64,000 bases of DNA from Acanthosoma haemorrhoidale. Lineage: Eukaryota; Arthropoda; Insecta; Hemiptera; Acanthosomatidae. The notes under the pieces were generated by a model. It was not told the origin of the DNA. It saw only the letters and a program-made list of their open reading frames with translations, and made no database searches. Within the stretch, counting starts at the first letter, position 1; each line of letters begins with the position of its first letter. The stretch spans positions 41,615,754-41,679,753 of the forward strand of contig OV884011.1 of NCBI GenBank assembly GCA_930367205.1. The letters are read 5' to 3'. The translations under genes were made by a program, and so were the position numbers. This document shows, piece after piece, positions 10,301 to 19,063 of this stretch.

Positions 10301-12374
10301 ATTGTTCTTTTGAGGAGTGTTTGGAAGCCAAGCTTTAGCTCATATATCCGAGTAGGATTGAGGTGGAAATATTTTTTAAACAAGTAGACAGCTAATAATG
10401 ATCGGGTATGCCGCAAATGGCTATCAATTGTGGGATCCAGTTGGGGTCGTTACTGCTTGTTCTGTAAAATTTGACGAGTCATCAAATCAACATGCCATCA
10501 GTGATACCGAGTTATAAAAGTCTTCAGCTTTAAAAGAGGAAGCAATTCAACCTTTTATTGAAGAAGATCAGCCTTTGTTGAAAAATGATCAGCTAACATC
10601 AGAAGAGGACCAGCCTAATGAGGAGAGACAAAGACTATTTAAAAAATATGATGATTTTGGAGTGGAATTAATGATAGCTCTAGCTGTGGGACATTTACCT
10701 TTTTAGATGCCTACAGCCTACTATGAAACGATCAAATCAAGAGACCGATCAAATGATGGGTAGCAGACATTGTGGGAAAACTACAAAATCACAAGAAAAA
10801 CGGAATATGGGAATTGGTTCCTAAGCCTCCAGATGTGAAATTAATTGATTCAAAGTGGGTTTTCACTGAAAAGACCATGCTCAATGCACCAGTTAAGAAA
10901 GCTCACTTAGTTTGTCACTGTTGTTTTCTTCAGAAACACGTGGAGAATGAGGATCTGTAAGCCTTCGTTACTCGAATGGTTACACTTCAAGCACTCTTGG
11001 CTTTTTCATAACAGCCACGTTTAAGACTTTATCACGTTGACGTCAAAGCAACTCTTCTGACTGGGCCTTTAAAGGAACCAATTTATATGAACCACTTGAA
11101 GGACTAGACAATGTTTGTAAATTAATTAAGTCTTTATGATTCCAGTAATTGTGATTTGCCTTATAGAGAACTGGTGGGAAGCCTAATGTATTTGTTGCTA
11201 GGTACATGACCTGACTTCTGTTTTGTTATTACATTTTTCAGTCAATTTCAGCACAATTTTAGTTTAATTAAGTTGAAACATTGGAAAAATGTTTTGAGAT
11301 ATATAAAAGGTTCACAAAATCGTAAATTGATTTTTGGGAAGATGACAGCAGTGACTTTGTATTAAATGCGTTTGTTGATGCAGACTTGGGTTCGGATGTG
11401 AAAGATTGTCAAAGTATTAGTGGTTTTGTCATCAGGCTAAATAAAAATTCTATATCTTGGAAGTCAAAGAAACACTGTTGTCGCTTTGCCATTTGCCGAA
11501 TCTGAATATTTTTCATTATCTATGTGTGTTTTTAAAACAACTTTTTGAATTTATCACTAACAATAATAAAATGAAAATCATTGTTTATGAGGATAATCAA
11601 TCAGCTATTAAAATGGGAAATACTTTTGAAACAAAAAGAAGTAAACCTATTGATGTTAAACACCATTATATCATCAATTTATTATTAGATAAGGTAATTG
11701 ATGAAAAATATATTCCAACTCTAGATCAACTTGTTGATATCATGTCAAAAGCAATTCCTAAAAGTAAATTTAGCCAGTTCACAAAAGATTTAGGTGTAAT
11801 TTATGAATTATGTTTATATAAATCATTTTATATTATTTAAGTTATTTCATAGATCAGTTTTATTTGTTGTTAGATAAGTTACTTCATTCAAAGTGATTTG
11901 AATTAATTAGGATCCTATAGGTGGCACTGTGTAATATTAGAAACCTCCCCACCTGTTTGACAAGAAAATTGCCGCTAAGTACACATGACCGATTTGCTCT
12001 TTTGAACTTTTAATAAACTGTAATTGATCCCCGAAATAATATAATACAATTTAAAAAATGCAAAATAAACTGTTAATCTTAGTGAATTTTTTGAATGTCC
12101 TTTTACCTTTTATGATAATGCTGCATAAATATATTTTAAACAGGAGAATATTTTTTGTGAATATTTTACAGAAGCGGAATGGAATCTCTATAATATATAG
12201 TGGATTCACTTTAGATGTTTTACTAATAAGTTTACTATTTTTCTTTTACTTTGAGTTATGGGGTTTTATTTTATTTCAGATAGTGAATCGTACAGCTGCA
12301 TAACATCAAGCAATCATTGGGTTATTAAAAATGCAGCATTGGAGTCAATTAAATGCTTATTGCAAGATTTGTGA
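1193..12374 (+). CDS. CMTR2: CMTR2, cap-specific mRNA 2'-O-methyltransferase 2 (3' nine coding exons)
   Basis: The enzyme transfers a methyl group from SAM to the 2'-O of the second transcribed nucleotide of capped mRNA (cap-2). I join nine exons: 1193-1387, 1893-2004, 2081-2379, 2544-2711, 3534-3707 (or 3719), 3785-3945, 6220-6445, 9746-9896 and 12280-12374. Phases agree at every junction and give 526 residues (530 with the alternative donor) ending in TGA. Family landmarks read in order are W-Q-W-YGNTLNPYYE, then TADGS (catalytic D), FVIKIF (catalytic K) and NSEVYI (catalytic E). The fourth catalytic residue, an N-terminal lysine, lies upstream of the window. The C-terminal half matches the non-catalytic Rossmann-like part of CMTR2. 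The Drosophila counterpart is adrift. Introns of 2.3-3.3 kb hold transposon remnants. Identification rests on remembered family sequence, not a search. Confidence 0.93.
1893..2004 (+). CDS. CMTR2: CMTR2 exon with catalytic Asp
   Basis: The acceptor is gatttcccag and the donor is GTTAAA, leaving phase 1. It begins VTADGSIDC, where the Asp of TADGS is the second residue of the K-D-K-E tetrad. The block NPGDQES follows, as in vertebrate CMTR2. Confidence 0.92.
2081..2379 (+). CDS. CMTR2: CMTR2 exon with catalytic Lys and Glu
   Basis: The acceptor is ttctttgcag and the donor is GTCTGT after CAG, in phase 0. The split Gly codon restores GGNFVIKIFT, which carries the catalytic Lys. Downstream, VFVHKPVVSKEGNSEVYI carries the final catalytic Glu. 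The open frame runs into both flanking introns, so the ORF ends are not the exon ends. Confidence 0.92.
2544..2711 (+). CDS. CMTR2: CMTR2 exon (linker helices)
   Basis: It follows a T-rich tract ending in tttttag and ends at the consensus donor GTAAGT. It encodes 56 residues rich in charged helix-forming residues, from ISVLERNII to VLEGLYL. This corresponds to the segment linking the two Rossmann-like domains in human CMTR2. Confidence 0.88.
3534..3707 (+). CDS. CMTR2: CMTR2 exon with uncertain 3' splice donor
   Basis: The acceptor is tgtttttag. The frame is open from SNPLQLDPKNEDG. Two donors keep phase 0 with the next exon: a GC donor (GAG|GCATGT) ending the exon at 3707, and GTAGTT ending it at 3719, which adds four residues. 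The nearest GT (3712) would break the frame and create a stop. The last ~20 residues are weakly conserved, so the exact end is uncertain. Confidence 0.78.
3785..3945 (+). CDS. CMTR2: CMTR2 exon (C-terminal domain start)
   Basis: The acceptor is gacttgcag and the donor is GTAAGT, leaving phase 2. The stretch IRGKPISSIRSSKFCKGSLL lines up with the conserved K-P----SKFC-G--L block of the CMTR2 C-terminal domain. The next intron (3946-6219) carries a mariner insertion. Confidence 0.9.
4548..4808 (+). repeat. Diverged direct duplication next to mariner
   Basis: Two copies start near 4548 and 4717. They share the order aataacac, agtatc or atgtatc, gcatttgt, cagttaaa and gccatagata. The mariner left end begins just after the second copy's gccatagata. 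Confidence 0.55.
4807..6075 (+). mobile_element. mariner transposon (irritans-like), decayed
   Basis: The terminal inverted repeats match over about 28 bases: GACTGAAAAGTTTCCGACCT on the left and the reverse of AGGTCGGAAAATTTTCAGAC on the right, both beside TA. Transposase remnants run 4981-6022 in several frames. Visible are an N-terminal helix-turn-helix region, the first catalytic Asp in TVDETW (5443), the second in FHQDIAPS (5725) and the third in SPDLAPSD (5829). The last two lie 104 bases apart instead of the 105 expected for D34D, so one base is lost. Stops at 5176 and later frameshifts also break the frame. The copy lies in a CMTR2 intron in the same orientation as the gene. The subfamily is inferred from resemblance. 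Confidence 0.9.
6220..6445 (+). CDS. CMTR2: CMTR2 exon ending at a GC donor
   Basis: The acceptor is gttttttccag; one base completes the Glu codon begun at 3945. The exon encodes a hydrophobic Rossmann-like segment with VLTGLPLITQFNVGLVYTLA, resembling the human block ending in FMAGLIFVLHS. The junction reads GAG|GCAAGT, a consensus GC-AG donor, with no in-frame GT alternative nearby. Confidence 0.9.
6446..7560. other. CMTR2 intron, AT-rich
   Basis: This is AT-rich intronic sequence with short low-complexity tracts. I see nothing assignable in it. Confidence 0.5.
7561..7870 (+). other. GC-rich island of unknown origin in a CMTR2 intron
   Basis: About 290 bases are much richer in G+C than the flanks and open in one frame for 93 codons, rich in Arg, Pro and Thr. 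There is no recognisable domain and no splice-site pair. It is probably a piece of a transposon untranslated or leader region, but I cannot name the family. Confidence 0.35.
7871..8330. other. CMTR2 intron, AT-rich
   Basis: Very AT-rich intronic sequence with no feature I can support. Confidence 0.5.
8331..9200 (+). mobile_element. Jockey-like LINE fragment (reverse transcriptase), decayed
   Basis: Broken frames preserve the order of a Jockey-type ORF2. Near 8450 comes HPGHKILWKIPKLLTTEY, then IPPLKR and PYFTDNDKAK. After these lie SPKEIYRKIKFIKNKKSPGND near 8710, a P-K-P-Q-K-T-H motif near 8915, and KQFGFRTQHSTITQ near 9040. No start, tail or target duplication is visible. It resembles the better-preserved element at 40794-43041 but is much more eroded. 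Confidence 0.75.
9201..9745. other. CMTR2 intron, AT-rich
   Basis: AT-rich intronic sequence between the LINE fragment and the exon at 9746. Nothing else is recognised. Confidence 0.5.
9746..9896 (+). CDS. CMTR2: CMTR2 exon (C-terminal domain)
   Basis: The acceptor is ctgttctag and the donor is a consensus GTAAGT, leaving phase 1. It encodes VGICNPEVGYVIIFKN and ends VPITRLLG, matching the human block that ends QFVPMEVLLKG. It sits between a Jockey-like fragment and a copia remnant. Confidence 0.88.
10226..10314 (+). repeat. 5' LTR piece of copia remnant
   Basis: It is homologous to 11915-12006 over about 90 bases. The outer end of the LTR is not clear; it may begin near 10043 with TGTTATG. 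Confidence 0.6.
11915..12006 (+). repeat. 3' LTR piece of copia remnant
   Basis: It matches 10226-10314 with roughly 15-20 percent divergence by eye, which suggests an old insertion. An AATAAA hexamer follows at about 12010. Confidence 0.6.
12280..12374 (+). CDS. CMTR2: CMTR2 terminal coding exon
   Basis: The acceptor is tttatttcag. Two bases complete the Asp codon and 31 codons follow, ending QDL and TGA. The whole reading frame closes only with these phases, which supports the gene model. Confidence 0.85.
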
Positions 12375-13975
12375 TCAAATGATTGAGAAATGAGGGAGGA
12401 TATTTATCAGGTGATTACTGATGTTTTAGTTATATAATAATTATACATTTCATAAAATATAGCTAGTTGATATATTTTATAAACATATTATGAAGTTATT
12501 GTATTAGTTATGATAAACAAAAATTAATTACACTTCTAATTTATTCTTTATATCTCAGGTAAGGTTCTTGACAACCAAACATTTACATGCAAGAAATAAA
12601 AATAAATAGTTTAATAATTTACAGTTTTATAGTTGTTAACTAATTTTCTGTCGATTGTTTGCCTTGTTTCATCCAAGCATTTGTTTTGTGATCCTGATGC
12701 TCCAATCCCTATATTGCCCAACCCTCCTGTCGACTCTGCACATATATATGAGTTTCTATGACAGCATGCGATGCACCTCTCCTTTATAGCCTCTCCCAAA
12801 CTCCCCTCTCAAGTATTTAGAAACAACTCCCTCACTCCAGTCTATGAGTATAAACAACCCTCTCTCTCCCATCACTTCCACCACGCCTCTCTTGTCACCG
12901 CCCACTTCCTTCTAACAGCTGACTGGCTCGCACATTTTTTTCTGCACTTCTTCGAATTTAAAATAGCATTACAATATGTTATCTCGGTTTTTGTTGTTCT
13001 GTGTTGTTTTTAATCCTCAAATATTACTTGGAATAGTGAGAATTCTATAGGCTACTTAGGTACTCAGCTAGAAGAAAAATATTTATCATCCCCTTGGTCT
13101 TAGTTACTTCAATTTGTATAAAAATGTTTTATTGTTACTGTTCAGAGTGACAGTGAAATATAACTATGGCTTTTAAACAAGAAAATTCTCTTATTTATGA
13201 GAAAATACTGCTACTTATATTTATTATGTTTACACATCAGTCATTAGAATTAAATAAATCTGATTTCATCCACTCTATGTGAGAAAACTAATCTTCATAA
13301 AAAACTAATTACTGACATTTCAACAATAGTTTACCATGTTGTTAAATATTTGAATAGAACAACTTTAGCAAAGACATTTAGACTTCCTTTATGATAATGC
13401 ATTGATGCCCCATATCTTAAAAATTACTGACGGGAAATTCTATAATTCATTATCAGACTCAATTTTTTTTAACTTATTCAAAAAATCTCGTTAAGAGGGG
13501 CGAATTTTCATAAGAATAATTGTCTCAAATATTTATAATATAATTAAGTGTAAGTGTATAATATAATTATAAGTTATAGAGATGAGCATTGATATTTATA
13601 TTCTTCTTGAAAAATAATGCAACAAATACAAATAATAAACATTCCTTATCACAGGATGTTACCGAAGACCTTGTGCATGAAAACTTTGTTGAAATATTAA
13701 ATCCTCATTTGAAGCTTTTGTTTATAGTATTGTTTACCTTGACTAATCTGGTTATGATAATGAATAACTCAAGAGTGTGAGCCTGGGTTCATATGTGACC
13801 ACATGAGAGCATTAATTAGCATGCACAGGAGGGCCTTCAAATAGCAATATATTAATTTTTGAAGTTAACTAGTTTTACGCACAAGAATTTCAGTAACAAC
13901 CTGGTACATTAAAATTAATTAATTCAACAGCCTAGTCCAAGGCAATTATCATTGGTTCACATACTACCTTTGCTG
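12375..13975. other. CMTR2/DAXX convergent spacer, part 1
   Basis: The CMTR2 3' UTR occupies the first ~240 bases. The stretch 12640-12950 is pyrimidine- and C-rich on the plus strand and looks like debris of a GC-richer repeat of unknown family. The rest is AT-rich with no supported feature. Confidence 0.5.
12595..12606 (+). promoter_or_regulatory. CMTR2 poly(A) signals
   Basis: Two adjacent AATAAA hexamers lie about 220 bases after the CMTR2 stop codon, and none is closer. They are the likely cleavage signals and imply a short 3' UTR. Confidence 0.6.
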
Positions 13976-14290
13976 TCAACGTCAATGCTCGTCCTATCCA
14001 CTACTTCACTTCAGTATAAAATCTCGGTTTGATCCTTGATCAAGCTATCCGGGAAAGACCAAATTTCCTGCTGGTCTATCTCTACACTCATACTGCTCTC
14101 AAATCTTTCCTCATTTTCTCCCATTGCTAATCCCCCTACTCCTCGTTTTTTTATTCTGAATATAGTTTTGTGGTGTAGGATGGCCTCACTGAGGATCTCG
14201 AGGCTCGGTTTAGCCAAAGGTTTGTTCTATATTGTGATGTTGGTTCATTGAACTCACGACATATTATTTATAAACTGACCACATCAGAGT
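13976..14290 (+). mobile_element. LINE reverse-transcriptase fragment (same family as 19460-20660)
   Basis: The plus-strand frame reads NLGLILDQAI followed by a degraded K-D-I/H block. This is the region just after the RT core in LINEs (LG--LD--L-W--HI). The antisense element at 19460-20660 has the equivalent LGLVLDQTLPWKDHI, so the two fragments probably belong to one family. Confidence 0.6.
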
Positions 14291-16300
14291 AATTTTGTTA
14301 TATTTTTTGTAACCTAGATATCTTTATTTTATTTGTACCGTATTGTTCTTCTTAGGAAGCAATTTCCCTAAATAAAGTGTTTTTAATTTTACATTAAGAC
14401 ATAAATAAAGTTATATTTCATTGTATTTATACAAAATTAATTTTTCTTTAGAAAGCAATGGTACCAAATCCCAGAATCCATGGGCACTTAGCAAGAACAG
14501 TAAAGAAAATTCAAAAAGTTATTTTGGATCGTGAAAGATGGAAGAGATGGCATTTCCATATATCTCCATCAGGTGTCTCATTATGAAGAAAAATAATTTT
14601 TGGAAGTCTTTATTTTTCTCTCCGATAAGGCATAAAATTAACATAGATTAACTTTTCTTTTTCCAGGCTATTTTAGAATCTATACATTGTTTCCACAATG
14701 TATGTACATATTTTATCACTAGGTAATACTTTTACTCATGATCTGTGAATAATTTTTAATTGTATTATTCCTTTTACTTATATGTAAAACCATATTTTCT
14801 ACAACATAATGATTTTTTGATGTATTTTAATATTTTACATAACCACTTGATATGATATATCTGTATTATCTGTTAGTTGTGAGGGTATGTATTTAATTTA
14901 ATAATAATGTTATTAATAATTGTTTATTTTTAAATAAAAAAAAAATACAATTTTCAATAACTGTTATAATTATGTAGAGGGCATATACTTAGCAAGTCTG
15001 CAAATTTAGTTTTTTAACGAGAAACCCACCTTTGAGTTTCCTCTTTGGTCAGTATTTGCGAAGTTCTCAGTTTATCCTAGAAGTTTTATTGGTTAACGCA
15101 ATATAAATATTAATGTCAACTTTATAAAACACTATTATGTGTCATTTTGATACTGGGTCTTATTTTTCTATCATGTTTAGTGCGGGCTCCAAATTAAAGA
15201 TCTTGACAACCAGTTCAATAATATGTATTGTGTTGGTGGTTTAGTGGACAAAAAGTTATTAAAACTCAATAAAACTGTACCCTTGCGTCACACTCCACTA
15301 TGTTATGAATGCTATCATTTAACATGCGTATTATGTGTTTTACAGATATATGACTGGTCAAAGATGATCGCATTTATGAAACAATATGTTTTGCCTCTAC
15401 TCAAAGTTTTATCTTTTGGCAAAGCGCTATAAACTGTTAAAGTCATCCTCAGTGGTTTAATTTAAATGCAAAATTCAAATAAGGGGTTATTTCTGTGGAC
15501 TTCAGCGACTTACTACGGTTGCCTAGTTCCTGTTTGAAAGTAAAGCTTCTCTTCAGTCTCAGCAATTATTCTGCCATGATTATTCAATGGGTTCTACAGA
15601 ATAATACAATAAATAATTTATTTTTATAAGTATAGAAATGTCACTCTTTATTTATATACAATTTTTTTTATTTCATTTTGACTACTTTAAAGACAATACA
15701 ATGAAAATACTGTAAATGGAACATTATAAAATTTTATAAATTAATAAAAACAAAAATCTTTTATAATTATCCAGTATAAGTCATGGTATACCCATTTCTA
15801 GATTTAGGTATCACTTACATTTTTTTTGGATGGCAGTTATATAAGGCTACCATTCATTTAGCAACCATTTGTAGCATTTATGCTTATATGCTCATATATA
15901 ATTATCATATTAAGCTCATATATTTCATAATTGAATCGGTTATTTCAGAAACGACACACGTGTCATTGTTACTGGTTTTGAGTTACTGGGTACATTGTTC
16001 ATAGATGCATCTCTTAGTGAAAAACAACAACACACGTTCCATAAACCATTCCTTAAAAAAAGCGATTCCAAACATTTTGTTAAGAGCAGAAAGAACACAA
16101 GTATGAATCACATGTGGTGTTTCTGCAGAAAAACTGGTAATTATTTTGTTGATGGGTTGGTGAACCTATTGTCTAAATGCATTCACATTTGTGCATTGTA
16201 TTACATGGTTGAAATAGCTGTTAAATAATTTTAAACGTTTGTTTGATTAGTCATTTATATTATTTTGAGTGTGTGGGTGATGTAAAGCATTGATTCAGAA
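14291..16300. other. Convergent spacer, part 2
   Basis: AT-rich sequence. Near 15180-15235 there is a short block (gatcttgacaacca) also seen at 12570 and, in diverged form, 29050. The ORF at 15223-15432 has no recognised domain and no splice context that I can defend. Confidence 0.45.
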
Positions 16301-16306
16301 GATAGT

Positions 16307-17540
16307 GTGGTAAACAAACAAAAATACAAATGGAACATGATCCGGAAATCTCAAGTCCAGGGAAGTGCCTATAATTCATACTCAGGTTTAGAGGTGTTAG
16401 CTAAACATCAAGAAACCCACCATTGTAGCTGTCCTGAATGTAATTGTAAGGTTTGTGAGGAAAACAGGAAAGTTTTTTGGGACAATTTCTACTCACTGAG
16501 AACAAAAATACACAGGATACATACTTGCTAAGTCTTATTGAGCTACAAGAGCAAAAGTGGTAACAACAAGAGGCTAATGTACCAAGTGATATTTCAACTG
16601 ATGTTAGCAAAAGTATTATTCATATTGGAAAAATCCATACTTTATGAAAAAAAACTTTCATGGTGTACCTTCTAGATGAGATGAGAAGTCTCCAAAGGAT
16701 TTAAGGGGGTTGTATGGAAATGGAAAGCTCTATCAATGGTGAAATTTGCTTATAAATTCATGGCTATATTTTGAAATATGAGGTTAAACCGACTCATTAT
16801 GGCCGTAAACCTAAGCCAGAGTGCAAAAGCACTGTTAAATACAGTTTTTTCAAGACAATTTTGATTATTCTTTCGGTCAGCCTCAAGTAGATATATGTTC
16901 AAAATAGAAAGATCCTGGTCTGACTGACAATTCTAAAAAATGTTGACACCTCATTAAAGGAAGCTAGTAACAACAAGGAGGACACTGGTGCAATCGATTT
17001 TGATTTTAAGCAAACCTAAGCTTTGCCCCTGATTCCCAGAGTTAGAGCTACAGCAGCTTTGAGTCAATATTTTTTGCATTCACATCCTGAAGTGAAACTG
17101 TACTTATATCACAAGGGTAAGGCTAAAAAATCTCCTGAAGAAGTATGCAGTTTTTTTATTTAAGTACTAACAGTAAGATTCTTGCATTCAAAGACTGGTT
17201 GCCTGCTATTTACAAAAAAAATTCATTTCTGATGAGATATAAGGGGGAGGCATTCCAAAAGATCAAAGAGAGTGAATATTCCGAAGAACAGAGAAAAAGT
17301 TGTTTGGCTGGAGTACATATCTGGTCTTGTGAAAAACCACGTATACATTGATAAAGGCATGGAATTCTCTTCCAAATTCAAAACAATACCCACAAGGAAA
17401 CATGACTATTAATGAAAAAAAGATCGAGGATCTGAAGAGGCTCATGGTTTATGTCCTTGGCTACAAATCTTCTTACCATCAGATCCTCAATTGGGCTACT
17501 GACAAGACAGGAAGAGCAGAACTGGAGCCAGAATAATATT
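16307..17540 (+). pseudogene. Decayed Cys-rich element-associated protein of uncharacterised insect family
   Basis: The frame starting at 16307 contains a Cys cluster, HHCSCPECNCKVCEENRKVF, followed by WDNFYSLRTK and, after a shift, TYLLSLIELQ. Near 16862 a further block reads FGQPQVDICS, then 17144-17351 reads on with AFKDWLPAIYKKN. This order (K/R-rich start, C-x-C-x-C-x-E, F-x-NFW-L, YLLSLI, QPQVD-C-x-C) recalls a large, mostly uncharacterised family of insect repeat proteins. Many stops and shifts interrupt it. The assignment is from memory of the pattern only. Confidence 0.45.
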
Positions 17541-17570
17541 TTGAAATATAGTTAAGTGGCAAGCTAGTGG

Positions 17571-17590
17571 TTTTTTTTTTTTTTTTTTTT
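17571..17590 (+). repeat. Poly(T) tract, 20 bases
   Basis: An uninterrupted run of 20 T lies directly after the remnant at 16307-17540. It could be the reverse of a poly(A) tail from a minus-strand retroelement, or a simple repeat. Confidence 0.8.
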
Positions 17591-18664
17591 AAACCAATTT
17601 ATTACATTTTCTTATCTTTTTAAAGTTTGTAAAAATAAAGGTTCTTTATTTCAGAGGCAATACTCTTTAAAACTTTTTAATCATTATTCAAACAGTTATC
17701 ATTAAAGAAAAAATGTGAAAACGGACCGAAATTTGGTTTACTACAGAAACGACACAAGTAAAATTTTGTCTGAACATCTAATGACATTTATATTTCTAAA
17801 ACCTGGCATAAATAATGTACAGATTCATTGTTTACACCAGATATTTTTTGTAGATTTTTATCTTTTAAAATTTTAGTACTAAATAGTTTATCTTAAAAAT
17901 GTCACATGTATCATTTCTTAAGTAACTGATTCAATTATTATATAAATATAATTGTGTATATAAAATCAAATTACCATGGTAAAAACATCATTTGCTACTG
18001 TAACTAGTGCTTTCAAAAGGAGAGATAGTTTGTAAGATCTACGAAATTAAGAACATCTCGCACAGAACTTAGGAATAGTTAAAATTTAATTATTAATTAC
18101 TTACATCCATACATTTCATTTTATTTTTTTTGGACAATTTTGAATAATATTTATAGAAAATAATTAAACGTTAAGTTTTAAAAAAAAGAATTGAGTACAG
18201 AACAGAACCAACAGTGTCATTTAATAGAAAAATGTTGCTCACTCTTTCAGAATGTTAAACAAATTTAGATATATATCTTCATTTTCTGTTCAAATCTCTG
18301 ATTATAGCTAAAAAAATATACTTAATGTCTATTAAATAATTTCATTACATGTTTTCGAGATCACTTTTCTTTAAAAAACGAGAAAAAACTTAATTTAAAT
18401 CAGACTTGTTTTTCAATTGTTGTAAGAATGATAATACAATAAATCGTTTTAAAAAGGTATCCAGTTCATTTTTCATAAACAAATGATAACATAACATACA
18501 TATTTACAATTGTACCCAGTGTATTTAAGATTAGTAACTTAAGTTTCGTCCGTACTATCTAATAAGGCAGTTTTATTTATCAAGTGCATAGGTGCAATAC
18601 AAATGCTCAATTCTTAACAGACTATTTGACATATACAGAAAATTAAACAATGACACTGATAAAA
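17591..18664. other. DAXX 3' flank and UTR
   Basis: AT-rich. Read on the minus strand, an AATAAA (plus TTTATT, 18572-18577) lies about 90 bases after the DAXX stop, and another at about 18120. I see no other feature. Confidence 0.55.
18572..18577 (-). promoter_or_regulatory. DAXX poly(A) signal candidate
   Basis: AATAAA on the minus strand, 88 bases beyond the stop codon of DAXX. It is the first hexamer downstream. Confidence 0.5.
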
Positions 18665-19063
18665 CTAAATCCTCTGCTGGTTTGCTTTGGAAACAACTTC
18701 TAGCTGGTCCATCATGGAGTCCTTATCAGCCGAGTTCCTTCGACTGTTTACCCTGTTCTGTTGTACATCGGCTACCAGTTTGAGGTTCACCTCCATCTGG
18801 TCAAGTTCACTCATTGTTTTCTTGTGTCGCTGCGACGAAGGTTCCTCTTTGTCTTCTATCTCAAACTTCCTCTTTTTACTGCCTTCTGTCACATCTTCAT
18901 TTATCAATTCGTCCTCGGTGTCAGAGAACTGAATATGTTTCTTGTGGGATTCTTCATCTTCTTTGCTTGATTCAACCCCATCACTATTGTCCCCTTCTTC
19001 ATCGCTTTTGATCTCTCCTTTCGTTTTAAGCTCGACATGTTTTCTAACGAATTCAGCAAAGAC
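18665..19063 (-). CDS. DAXX: DAXX exon 14 (C-terminal tail)
   Basis: The acceptor is cttgttcag. It encodes VFAEFVRKHVELKTKG, the last helix of the domain, then an acidic Ser/Glu/Asp tract, a KKRK cluster and a terminal helix ending ANQQRI before TAG. The acidic stretch is much shorter than in human DAXX and no terminal I-I-V-L type motif is present. Confidence 0.9.
   Translation of the reverse strand, partial: VFAEFVRKHVELKTKGEIKSDEEGDNSDGVESSKEDEESHKKHIQFSDTEDELINEDVTEGSKKRKFEIEDKEEPSSQRHKKTMSELDQMEVNLKLVADVQQNRVNSRRNSADKDSMMDQLEVVSKANQQRI

Larger units (their letters stand above)
10190..12010 (+). mobile_element. Ty1/copia retrotransposon remnant with LTR pieces
   Basis: Internal sequence carries copia landmarks in order: NGIWELVPKPPDVKLIDSKW at 10801, YHVDVKATLLTGPLKEPIYM near 11030, ELVGSLMYLLLGT near 11167, an RNase H segment with PFAESEYFSLS near 11490, and YEDNQSAIKMG near 11587. 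The C-terminal DVKHHYI and DQLVDIMSKAIPK follow up to 11840. Gag and integrase are missing. Flanking direct repeats at about 10226-10314 and 11915-12006 share GTAGGTGGC-like starts and AAACCTCC, GCTAAG and ACACATG blocks, as expected of decayed LTRs. Stops are frequent, so it is inactive. Confidence 0.85.
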
